Shown: in pieces, positions 1-9,385 of the stretch
Layout of the letters: each line of letters begins with the position of its first letter
Position numbering within the stretch: the first letter of the stretch is position 1
DNA from: Patella vulgata
Taxonomy: Eukaryota > Mollusca > Gastropoda > Patellidae
DNA: 64,000 nucleotides
Assembly (NCBI RefSeq): GCF_932274485.2
Contig: NC_065882.2
Location: 7,919,390 to 7,983,389, forward strand
Reading direction: 5' to 3'
The notes under the pieces: generated by a model
The model's database searches: none
What the model saw: only the letters and a program-made list of their open reading frames with translations
What the model was told of the DNA's origin: nothing
Made by a program: the position numbers and the translations under genes

Positions 1-108
1 TTAGGTGTGTTAAGATGAAATTTATATCATCAATTAATTGGAATATTGTAAAATAGTACAATTTGTTGACCAGAATAAAGATTGGGTTATTGAGCCTTTA
101 AAGAGGTG
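1..108. mobile_element. TTAA-ended MITE (family P3), right part
   Basis: This stretch matches 15748-15869 closely and ends in the same way, GAGCCTTTAAA. The left part lies outside the window. See the complete copy at 15518-15869. Confidence 0.7.
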
Positions 109-2245
109 CCTTAAAGGGGATATTTTCGGGTGGGGTTGGGGTTCCAACAATTTTTCCTAAACTGCTGTGTGGTTATTCACACACTAAATGTCGTATTGAG
201 ATGCTCAGGTACTGCTTATTCCGATTTGTTCAAATCAGTTTGGTTGGGTGGGAGGTTATGGCGGTCTCCCCGAAAAGAATTAGACCCCCGTAAACTCATT
301 TTCCTGCAATTCCAAGTAAAGCAATAAGAAAGAAGTTCAATATAACCTTATATATGTGACTTTGGAACAAAAAAACCCACTCTGTGCCCACCTGCAATTC
401 CGGCCTGTGAGTAAAGCAAAAGGAAAGTAGTCCAATATAGCCTTGTAAATGTGGCTTTGAAACCGGTATCACAAGTGCCAATCTGTATTCCAGATGTTGT
501 GGGAGAGGAGGCAGAAAACTATTGCACGAAGTCCAAAAGGTCATGCGATTTCGGGCTCTTCATTTTCCTGAAAACATATATGGATTTCTCAATTTATTCT
601 TCTGTCGAAATTTGTGTGTATGTGGGGGGGGGGGGGAGGTGTGCGCCTATAATTTTAATTAGAGAGAGTGAGAGTGAGAGAGAAAGAAATAGGGTTTAAT
701 GTCCACTCGATACAAACTAGGTCGTTTCGGGACTAACATAGGGTTCAGTTTTATGTCCATAATTTGTTTGAAATATAAATGAACAATGTGTTTGTCCCGA
801 AATGATTTTGTTTATGTTGAGTGGACGTTCAACCCCATCAGAGAGAGATATGGGGTTTAACGTCTACTCGACACAAACTAGATCATTTCGGGACTAACAC
901 ATAGTTCAATTTTATTTCAATAATTCGATTGCGCGTAGGGGTCTTTAGCAGTGGGAGGATACCGGAGGACGCAGAGAAAACCCACGAGGTTGGACACTCG
1001 ACCCTATGCCTTGTCACGTAAAAACAAGGGAATCGAAACCCCGACTAAAATGGTAACCAGGACGATAAAAACATAATGTAACACAGATCGCCATCATGCT
1101 TTGTTTACCTTGACAACGGTTACCACGTATCTCTTATTTTATAACCATGTCAGCTTTATATACCTACGTTATATACTGGGAAATTAATTCATTGAATAGC
1201 GTGTATACGGATATCAAGTGCAGGCATTAAATATGTGAATCCGCACAAAAGGCTATTCATTTCGCGCTCAATTACACCCCCAGGTGAAAGATACACACAT
1301 TGTCGTTTCCAAATCAAAATCAACAAGTCTAATTCTATAATCGCATTAATGTTATAACAAGCTCAAGGTTTATTATTAATGGTAGAAAAGGCGCGAATAA
1401 TTACCATACACATATAATACATGTATATAGATCCCTTCAATATAGAATGTATTGTCCTATATCAATATCGTATATTTTATATATAGTATCATACGACCCT
1501 CGGACCAAATTACTCAAATATTTTTCATACGTATGCCCAACATTTTATATATACCAGCCCGATAATCTTTGAGCGGAAGGGAGCAGAAATGGAAGTGCCC
1601 GGAAAAATTTCCGTCGCGAAGGCAGGCGCTAGCGACCGCAAAAGGCGCAAAGCATGACGTCGCGGAAGGGGGCTCCCCCAGAAAATGTTGAAAATTAAAT
1701 GGCTGTTAACGCGTTTCCAGCCCGTGAGTAAAGCAACAAGAAAGTAGTCCAATATAGCCTTATTTATCTAGCTTATCTTGGTGACCACCTGAATTCCAGA
1801 TTTGAAGTGAGAGGGTGAAAGAAATGATTATGGCCTCTCCCCTTAAAAAATTCACTGATAAACAAATGATAATACCCGAATAAGACGTCGCTTTATAGAG
1901 TGGCGCTAGACATGGTTTATTACATTGATTTTAAATGTTTTATCCATCAGTCAATTTAAAGACATTTCGATTCCAGACAAAATTATGACACAAATAGTGA
2001 TCGATTGCCGAAGACTGTCGAACAATGCAGAGTGGCTTCAGACCAAAAGTCAAGGGATTTTGGGTACTTTATTTTGCAGACTAGAAGGCAAAAGAGTTTT
2101 TTTCCCCCCCAAAAAAAACGTCTATTTTATTTTCACTTTGCACATCTTCCCCCAAAAAATTGACCCAGCTCCCACCAAGCTCGTACGTCTTTTTATTGAT
2201 GTTTTTGTTTTTGTCGTTGATGGTTTTGTTTCTATGATTGTCATA
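109..2245. other. Intergenic repeats, no gene seen
   Basis: No coding frame here resembles a protein; the frames of 60-155 codons are in repeat or AT-rich sequence. A short repeat containing AGTAAAGCAA and TCCAATATA occurs twice at about 310-450 and again at about 1725-1765. GA-rich microsatellite and SINE-A pieces occupy 655-1060. Nothing recognisable was seen at 1060-1700 or 1800-2245. Confidence 0.6.
661..1060 (-). mobile_element. SINE-A copies, head-on fragments
   Basis: A minus-strand SINE-A 3' fragment (661-770) is followed by a short plus-strand tail (about 790-837) and then a longer minus-strand copy (841-1060). The last contains the tail GGGGTTTAACGTC, the motif GTGGGAGGA and the CACGAGGTTGG block shared by all family members. 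The tRNA-like head is lost. Confidence 0.75.
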
Positions 2246-2616
2246 CAATCTGATTTAAACACTGATCCTATATTTCGTATCGTTTTTTATAGTTCAAAAT
2301 TTCGTTTTACTTGTCTTTACTACACTAGGATCTTGAGGAGTTGTTATATAACATTCGTTCTGGGTGGCGTGGCGTGGGGGATTAGCCAATGAAACGGTCA
2401 GTCACGGCGAGTTCTTGGTGCGCGATGCACGGAACTGTGTGTAAACCACTAGAAACATCATCGCTGATTGATTAATCAATGTCTGACGTCATAGGGTCAA
2501 AAGCCGCTCGTACGACCCCTGACGCGACCTTCCAGTACAACTGGTCATGTAGTGTAGGCCATCAAAAGTATAAAAAAAAACGAAACGAAATATAGCTCTG
2601 TATTCTAATCAGATTG
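2246..2616 (+). mobile_element. MITE-M copy 1 (full, 9-bp target duplication)
   Basis: The element begins CAATCTGATT and ends AATCAGATTG. About 45 bp at each end are imperfect inverted repeats, including TTTCGTTTCG-type sequence. The flanking 9-mers ATTGTCATA and ATTGCCATA are a direct duplication with one mismatch. There is no coding capacity. Terminal inversions plus 9-10-bp duplications fit a non-autonomous Mutator-like element; the superfamily is inference. Confidence 0.8.
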
Positions 2617-2734
2617 ATTGCCATAGAATTAGTTGAGTTCCTTTTCTATTTGTATTATTGGGATGTTGGCCGAGTTGGGTGTTATAGAACATATGTAAAA
2701 CGTTCTAAAATAGGAATTAATGAATGAAATGGGG

Positions 2735-3530
2735 GGAATAAACGCCCTACTCTTGCCCGGGCAGCGACCGAATTCCAACTATCAAGAGTTCTGTCTGTTA
2801 CGTGCACGCTGTTCTGTGCTATATAGGCACCCCGTCCTGCACCAATGACAAGGGGAAACCACGCCTGAAAATCCCTGCAAACAAGTATGTCAAGTGTCAT
2901 GCCGATCGTACTCGAGGAAGATCATTAACGCAAGTATATGGAAACAAAAATAACAGAGGAAATAAAATCAAATGGGGTTTAACGTTCTCTTTTTCTGCTC
3001 CGAATTCCAACTATCAAGGGTTGTCTTACGTGGACGCAAATGAGTACACCGGACCTCGGTGTTTCGTCACATCCGAACGACTATACGTTGCCCCTTCCCA
3101 GGTCCTCCCTCCCACACCCCTGACGAGGGGAAACCACGCCGGAAAATCCCGAACTTACTTGGCCAACACCGGGATCGAAAACGGGACCTCCAGGTTATCG
3201 AGTTAAAGTCTTACTCACTGATAACCTACACCGTGACTCCCGAACCAAAAATAACAAATGAAATGAAATGGGGTTTAACGTCCTACTGTTCTGCTCCGAA
3301 CTGGCTTAAAGAAGACGGGCATACGCCATACAGTGTGCTATGAGGGGAATTGTGCCCATATCGAATTCCAACTGCCAAGGGATTTTTTACGTGCACGCCA
3401 ATGTGTACACGGGACCTCGGGTTTTCGTCCCATCCGAACGACTAGATAGCTATCCCTGTCAGGCCCTCCGTCTTGCACCACTGACAAGGAGAAACCATGC
3501 CGGAAAATCCCGATTAAAACCAAAATAAGA
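2735..3530 (-). mobile_element. Cluster of three SINE-B pieces
   Basis: Three successive minus-oriented partial SINE-B copies (about 2735-2905, 2958-3215 and 3255-3530). Each carries the block AATTCCAACT, a variant of GACAAGGGGAAACCAC and, in the latter two, the tail GGGGTTTAACG. None has an intact tRNA head. Confidence 0.75.
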
Positions 3531-3612
3531 GACCAACACGACAAACAGATGTTCAATGGTATATACTTTACACACAACGTAACAAAAAAAGCTGCAATAA
3601 ATAATAGTTTCT

Positions 3613-4226
3613 TATATACTAGTTCCTTTAGGAACTGTCTTTGAGCGGACGATGTCCACTGACAGTTCCTATCCGACCTTATATAGCTGCAATATGAAAA
3701 TACGGTAAAATACTGCCCCCCCCCCCCACCTCTGTTCTCAGCCTATTTTGGAATCCGTGCCTATTTTTTTTTTACCTTTTACCTTGATTCTACTTTATTC
3801 GCCAATGGGATAATTTCTTGCCACAGCTGACACACATTTATAATAATTGAACACTATTTTCAAGTAGAATTTTGCGATATACAACATACACAAAATACGT
3901 TTGAACTGATGAGCCATTGCGAGACGAGAACATGCGCAAACCGCATGTTTATTTCATCGATGAATTCTACTTGAAATTGGTGTTGAATAATTATAAATTT
4001 GTGTCAAATATAGTGAGAAATGATTCCTTTTGGGGGAAAATAAAGAATCGTGGCGAAAAATAGAAGGTTAGAGGAGTTCTAAAACAGCCAGAACAGAGGT
4101 GGGGAAGAGTGGTATTTTACCGTATTTTCATATTGCAGCTACATGTACATGTATATAAAGCCAGATAGGAACTTTCAGTGAACATCGTCCGCTCAAAGAC
4201 AGTTCCAAAAGGAACTACTTATATAC
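3613..4226. repeat. Foldback element, large imperfect inverted repeat
   Basis: The left arm (about 3613-3880) and right arm (about 3975-4226) are inverted copies. Both contain the block beginning AGTTCCTTT, TTTGAGCGGACGATGT, GCAATATGAAAATACGGTAA, CACCTCTGTTCT and CAAGTAGAATT. The centre is about 90 nt. A partial single-arm relative lies at about 9735-9965. No open reading frame. It probably is a non-autonomous foldback DNA element; the family is not recognised. Confidence 0.8.
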
Positions 4227-5076
4227 CTACTCCACTTCATGTTCATATAGCCACGATAATCCAAGACAAAAACATATTTTATATTGAAACGAAGTTCAAC
4301 GAACTCGTACATCAGCATTCTATCACAGATATTATTATATACACCACTGCGTTGATCCAGGAACCAAGCATGGCGTCATTGCAAACATTTTGGAATTGGG
4401 TGATAAATTAAAAATCCGTCAATCGTTGCGCAATGGTCCAAGGTACAAGCATGCACAATTTCATGTCGATCCTTCTTGAAATGACGGAGGCTTGGGATTT
4501 TTTCGAAGAGCGTCGCATCTGAGAAGAAGATCAACAAGATTTGTAGCGCGTGGGTCCCAGTTCCTGTTCCAAAAATAGATCATTAAGGCCGACAACACAA
4601 TAAAGAAAATCTTTGGAAGAGAAATATCACAATAAAAAAAAAACCCAATCCAAAACACATTTTGCTGTAAATGAGTCTTCAAGAATTAGACAGTAGTCTA
4701 TTTCTATCAGAATTTATAAACACCAACATTAAAAAACAGGCGGTTAAGGCAGACGGTGTTAGGCTACACTTACACACTAAAGGAAATCTTCGGTCTTGTC
4801 CGCAGGTTTATCTTGTAGATTTTTGTTTTACGTGTAGTGCGGTCCTCCTGCACTTAATATTAGAAAAGAAATATCACAATCAACACGTACAGGCGTACAA
4901 TGGGCCAAGAACCGGGCATGATGTCATCGCCACCATCTTAAAATTGTGACGTCATATCAAAGCGTAATTGTCCATGGATCTAAATTTGATGTCCATCGTA
5001 TTTGAAGAACCTCGCCCACATGAACAACATTTAGATGAGTTCTTGGTGCAACATTAAGATTAGTTTCCGTTACAAA
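4227..5076 (+). other. Decayed repeated sequence, possibly an old duplicated exon
   Basis: Segments of 4310-4570 recur at about 5490-5730: TTCTATCACAGA, then a variant of GCGCAATGGTCCAAGG, then GAAGAGCGTCG. Part of 4680-4780 also resembles 5500-5560 in translation (a frame reading about FINTNIKKQAVKADG). No intact frame or splice pattern links them. They could be remnants of a duplicated gene or a dispersed repeat; the identity is unknown. Confidence 0.4.
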
Positions 5077-5430
5077 CAATCTGCTTAAAATACAGATCTA
5101 TATTTTGTTTCGCTTTTTTTTATACTTTTGGTGGCCTCTACTAGCCTACATGAAAATCTGACCGGTTGTAGTGGAAGGTCGCGTAAGGGGTCATACGAGC
5201 GGCTTTTGACCCTATGACGTCAGACATTTGATTAACCAAGCAGTGTTGGTGTTTCTATTGGGATACCAACCACACGTCAGGAACTCGCCGTAACAAACTG
5301 TTTTATTGGATAATTCCTCACGCGGGTTATATAACAACTCTTCTAGATCCTAGTGTAGTAAAGACATGTAAAGTGAAATTTTGAACTATAAAAAACGAAA
5401 CGAAATATGATCCGTGTTTTAATCAGATTG
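5077..5430 (-). mobile_element. MITE-M copy 2 (full)
   Basis: A reverse-oriented copy with the ends CAATCTG and CAGATTG. The flanks CGTTACAAA and TATTACAAA agree at 7 of 9 positions, consistent with an aged 9-bp target duplication. It shares the internal blocks around TGACGTCA and the GTAGTGTAGG-like block with copy 1. Confidence 0.8.
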
Positions 5431-5803
5431 TATTACAAAGACTAGTCACTACTACAAGACGAGTCGTCCAGAATTAGTTTGACGTCAGCTTCAGGTCTAT
5501 CAACATTCTATCACAGAATTTATATACACAGAGCATTAAAACAAGTCGTTGAGGCCGACATTGTCACACGTACTATATGAATCAGGAACTGACTATAACG
5601 CCATCACAACCATAATGGAATGGTGGCGACGTGTCGAAAATCGAAGTAAGTCAATCTATGCGCAATTGTCCAAAGGACAACCATGCCAAGTTGAAGAGCG
5701 TCGTCCGAAGGAGAAGATTACCACGTATATCTTTGAAAAAACAAAACTCACAAGAAAAACACTTCATGAATTAGACTGTTGTTTACGGCCCGCGCCTGGT
5801 CTT

Positions 5804-6433
5804 TTACTCCGAATAAACGCCATAAACACAAGCCGTGCAGAAGATATGTTCATTTTCAAACGTATAGGTGACGTAATTGTCTAGTTTTTCGTCCCAGGCA
5901 CATCTACTGGTCACCAAAACAGCAACATCTTTTTTCTGGCCGATAATAACATTTGCCACAATCTTATATCTGTCAAACCCCAGAATTTTGATCTTATCTT
6001 TGATTTCATCGCTGATAATTTTGGAAAAATTTGCGCAGAATTTGGGATTATATTTGAAATTCTTCAGACGATCATTCAGCACTTCTATGATGACAGCTTC
6101 GGCCTTTTTCGGATCAAATTTACGATGAGGTTCCATTCGGTATGTTGGTTCTTTGGGGATATTTAATCTGGTTCCTCTTCTGTCCTTGAAACGCTGTCCC
6201 ATTTTCTTGGCGAACCGTTTGGAAGCTAAAAGACCAACCAAGGAAGGTCCTCTGGTAACGGTGCTAACTCTTGGAGCTCCAGCATTACTTGGTCGGCGCG
6301 CCGAGGCTTGATCCGGACCACCGGGTGCCAGGGCTTTCATGGCGGTAGAAAAACGCCTACCTTCCAGACTGGCATTGGAATTAACTGATGGTTTCCTTAG
6401 ATTGTTCATATTGATCGGAAAAACGAACAGCAC
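5804..6433 (-). CDS. Tctex1-domain dynein light chain protein (DYNLT5/TCTEX1D1-like)
   Basis: A single uninterrupted frame of 209 codons on the minus strand. Residues 1-95 are a basic, low-complexity leader. Residues about 98-209 form a Tctex1 domain: PTYRMEPHRKF, then the amphipathic NPKFCANFSKIISDEIK, the strand RYKIVANVIIGQ, SRCAWDEKLDNYV and the characteristic ending ACVYGVYSE. In the family this fold dimerises and binds dynein intermediate chain; TCTEX1D members act in cytoplasmic or ciliary dynein. Met1 or Met9 could be the start; the first gives a typical length. The gene has no intron, unlike most neighbours here, so a retrocopy origin is possible, although the frame is fully open. 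I am sure of the domain, less sure which DYNLT paralogue it is. Confidence 0.9.
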   Translation of the reverse strand: MLFVFPINMNNLRKPSVNSNASLEGRRFSTAMKALAPGGPDQASARRPSNAGAPRVSTVTRGPSLVGLLASKRFAKKMGQRFKDRRGTRLNIPKEPTYRMEPHRKFDPKKAEAVIIEVLNDRLKNFKYNPKFCANFSKIISDEIKDKIKILGFDRYKIVANVIIGQKKDVAVLVTSRCAWDEKLDNYVTYTFENEHIFCTACVYGVYSE

Positions 6434-6989
6434 AAACGATGTAGATTTTGTTAAATGTAAATAAAGAAAGAAAGACTATCGTTCACTTCTTATCGCAACT
6501 TCGTCGATCTTATCGAGTTTCTGTTTACGAGTTAATGTTATTTTGCATTAACAGATACAAAAATAAGTCCGTTTCTATTAGATTAAAATCACCAATCTTC
6601 TTCAGATTTTTTTGTCGTCTGTGTACAATAACCACGTGATGTTTTATTCCGAATACAATTGGATAGATATTTTTTTTCAATTGAAGAGCACAGTCATAGA
6701 ATGAATGGATGCTTTTGTTCGATGGCTCTGTGAACCTAGTCAATTCGTGATATTGAATAATACCGTTGTATGATCAATGGGGTGAAAACTGATCTATATA
6801 TTACTGCATTGTAAATAAATATACGGTCTATTTATTCCGACACAAAGGGGGAAAATTAATTTGTATTGAATGAATCACACTTGTCATGTCCGCGATATAT
6901 AATGGTAAACTAATACCGTGTATGTTGTTGTACAGTGCAAATGTTTTTAATACCGAAATACAATGAAAACATTTCGATCGATATCAATA
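6434..6989. other. Upstream region of the Tctex1 gene
   Basis: AT-rich sequence that must hold the minus-strand promoter and 5' leader. A CACGTGAT motif lies at about 6633. No clear X-box or TATA element was found, and no further gene. Confidence 0.4.
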
Positions 6990-7436
6990 TTAAAGTAGTT
7001 AAATCTCTAACTCAATATCATCCAAAGTCTTCGACATTGAAAACACGAATTATTTCTCAATTTAAATCAACATTGATGTTATGATGTTACCGGGAAAAGA
7101 TGGGCTTCTGATATCCAATATTTAAGACAAAATAAACATTTTACCATTGGTACACGAATCGTGTACTATAATGCGTTTCAGTGCCATTTGTAACAAGGGA
7201 CTCGAAGAACGAGGCTAGACATATTCCACAAGTCATGTCAAACGGTGACACTATATTCTTATCTGGAGAGCATGCGCAATAAATACTATCGGTGTCGACT
7301 GGAATAACAAGACGCTAGAGATTGCCATTCGATTGAGATTTCTGACGTATATACATTCATATTACAATATTATATGCGTTGCGACCAATTTGTATCAATA
7401 TCTAGGTCCCAAATATTAGCGATTTAGCTCCTTTAA
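6990..7436. mobile_element. TTAA-ended MITE (family P2) copy 1
   Basis: Starts TTAAAGTAGTTAAATC and ends GATTTAGCTCCTTTAA, an imperfect inverted terminal repeat bounded by TTAA at both ends. Matches 62233-62745 over its length, and an internally deleted copy at about 44640-44850. TTAA boundaries are typical of piggyBac-type target sites (inference). Non-coding. Confidence 0.8.
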
Positions 7437-7673
7437 AGTTTTAAAATATCAAGAAATAACTCGTGTACAATATTTATTAACTCCAGAGAATTGATCAAAG
7501 GGTGTTTTATGTCACTTGTGCATGTATATGTCAAATTGAAGTGAAATGAAATGGGCGTTTTACGTGCTACTGTTCACCACTAACAGGCAATGCATTGTGC
7601 TATGAGGAGAAATTTCATCGACTTCCAACACGACTAGACGTGTTTTCACCCTGCACACATGAAAATGAAATGA

Positions 7674-7990
7674 AATGATTTGAAATGGGGTTTAACGTCC
7701 TACTGTTCTGCTCCGACTTTTAATGAAGACGGGCATACGCCATATAAACTGTACTATGAGGGAAATTTTGCCCGGAAAGCGGCTCAACGGCCTACTCTTA
7801 TAGTTATATCGAATTCCAACTGTTAAGAGATCTTTTAGATGCACGTTAATGTGTACAAAGGACCTCGGTTTTTCGTCCCATTCGAACGACTAGACAGGTG
7901 TCCCACATGTAAATGTGGAAACCAGGCTGGAAAATCACGTGGAACTTCCTCGGCTAATACCTGTATCGAACCCGAGAGCTACTGGTTAGT
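7674..7990 (-). mobile_element. SINE-B, minus orientation
   Basis: Reads ATTTGAAATGGGGTTTAACG at its left (the element's 3' tail), then the variant of CATACGCCATA, GAATTCCAACTG and GTCCCATTCGAACGACTAGA blocks. The tRNA-like head is degraded. Confidence 0.75.
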
Positions 7991-8080
7991 GTATAAACAT
8001 GGATTCCACATAATCCATAATCTCCACTCTACTTAAAATTTTAAATATTTAGATAAAAAATGAAAAGAAAAAAGAAAGAA

Positions 8081-8210
8081 GGAGAGAGAGAGAGAGAGAG
8101 AGTTTAACGTCCACTCGACACAAACTATGTCATTTCGGGACTGACATGTGGTTCAATTTTATTTCAATAATTCGCATGTACAAGCTGGGTATCTAAATCA
8201 GCCAATCAAC
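8081..8210 (-). mobile_element. SINE-A 3' fragment
   Basis: A GA microsatellite followed by GTTTAACGTCCACTCGACAC, the SINE-A tail in reverse. The rest of the element is missing. Confidence 0.7.
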
Positions 8211-8675
8211 TCCACTAGAACATTTTGGGACTAACACATATTGCAATTTTATTTCAATAATTTGTTTAAGTCTAGCTGTGGGAGCAAACTGGAGAATGCC
8301 CTTATTTCTTGTAGCACCCCAGAACAGGGTGCGTTTATTATTGTGAAAAATCGCCTAATAGGAAAGATTCCGATTCCTCCTGGTCGAGATTTTGCATGGG
8401 GAACACCAAAAATTGTATAAAGCAATTAGATTTGATTTTATAGATTAACTTTATTGCGAACATATGCAAATATTTGATTCCTTTGACATGAAATATCGGG
8501 CTAATATACGTCATGTAGTTTGCTATGACAGAACTTTTGCTCCAACAGCGGCGTTGACGCCTATACTCTTAATCGACATCCAAATGTAACCGGCTCTTTT
8601 TTTACGTGCCTCGATTTATCGTTCCATCCGAAAAACTAGACGCTGTTTCTAGGATAAGTTGTTATATCCTTCTGA

Positions 8676-8954
8676 GGGGGGGGGGGGTAGATGGCTGAAT
8701 GGTTAGCGTGCGCGCGCTGTATCATAAAGTCTGTCATTGAGTCGACTGGCGTGGTTTCGAATCCCCGGTTGTACGTGGCAAGGAGTAGGGTCGCCTGTCC
8801 AACCTCGTGGTTTTTCTCCGGGTCCTCCGGTTTCCTCCCACTGCTAAAGACCCCTACGCGCAAGCGAATTATTGAAATAAAATTAAAACCATATGTTAGT
8901 CCCGAAATGACCTAGTTTGTGTCGAGTGGACGTTAAACCCCATTTCTCTCTCTA
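8676..8954 (+). mobile_element. SINE-A, full-length copy
   Basis: Has a tRNA-like head with an A-box-like block (TGGCTGAATGGTTAGCG) and a B-box-like block (GGTTTCGAATCCCC). The body contains TCCGGTTTCCTCCCACTGCT. The 3' end reads GGACGTTAAACCCCATTTC and runs into a TC repeat. It is preceded by a G run. Internal pol III promoter boxes are the hallmark of tRNA-derived SINEs. It is not a functional tRNA gene, because no cloverleaf closes. Confidence 0.9.
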
Positions 8955-9284
8955 TATATATCCTTCTGTTCGCTGTGACTGGCGGGGTACTTTCTCGGCG
9001 AACACCGGGTACGTGAGTAGGTGTTCGAGAAACCCGTGCGTTTTGATAATAAATAAGTGTGACTAGAGTGGCGTGGTTCGATCCCAAATGTAAAAAAGAA
9101 GAGTCGCCTGTCAAACCCCATGGGTTTTCTCTGGGTCCTCGCAAGAAAAGGATCTCTGTGCCTTTGATTCGATCGAGGCGATACAATTTCGGGAATCCGC
9201 ATCTCATATCTCAAAATTGACGATGGATGCGCCGGGTGTTAGAATCCTATAGTGGACAGCGTTAAAATCGAAGTAAGCCGAATA

Positions 9285-9320
9285 TAAACTTCCGGTTATG
9301 TATTCTGTCACGTGACCACG
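9285..9320 (+). promoter_or_regulatory. Probable TECR promoter: ETS-like and CACGTG sites
   Basis: ACTTCCGGTT (an ETS-type site) is followed about 12 nt later by GTCACGTGACC, a palindromic E-box of the USF/MiT type. The pair lies 65-100 nt upstream of the proposed TECR start codon. Such pairs are common in TATA-less housekeeping promoters. The function is inference from position and motif. Confidence 0.5.
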
Positions 9321-9385
9321 CCAGACGTTCATGAAACCGGCTGAAAAGTGATTGGAAATTTATAAACTTGTAAAACTGCATAATA

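Noticed and set aside
1925-2392. 155-codon open frame
   Set aside because: About a third overlaps MITE-M, the rest is T-rich with no recognisable protein features.
8687-8775. tRNA gene suggested by A-box and B-box motifs
   Set aside because: The same head occurs in dozens of SINE copies, no acceptor stem closes, and a SINE body follows directly.
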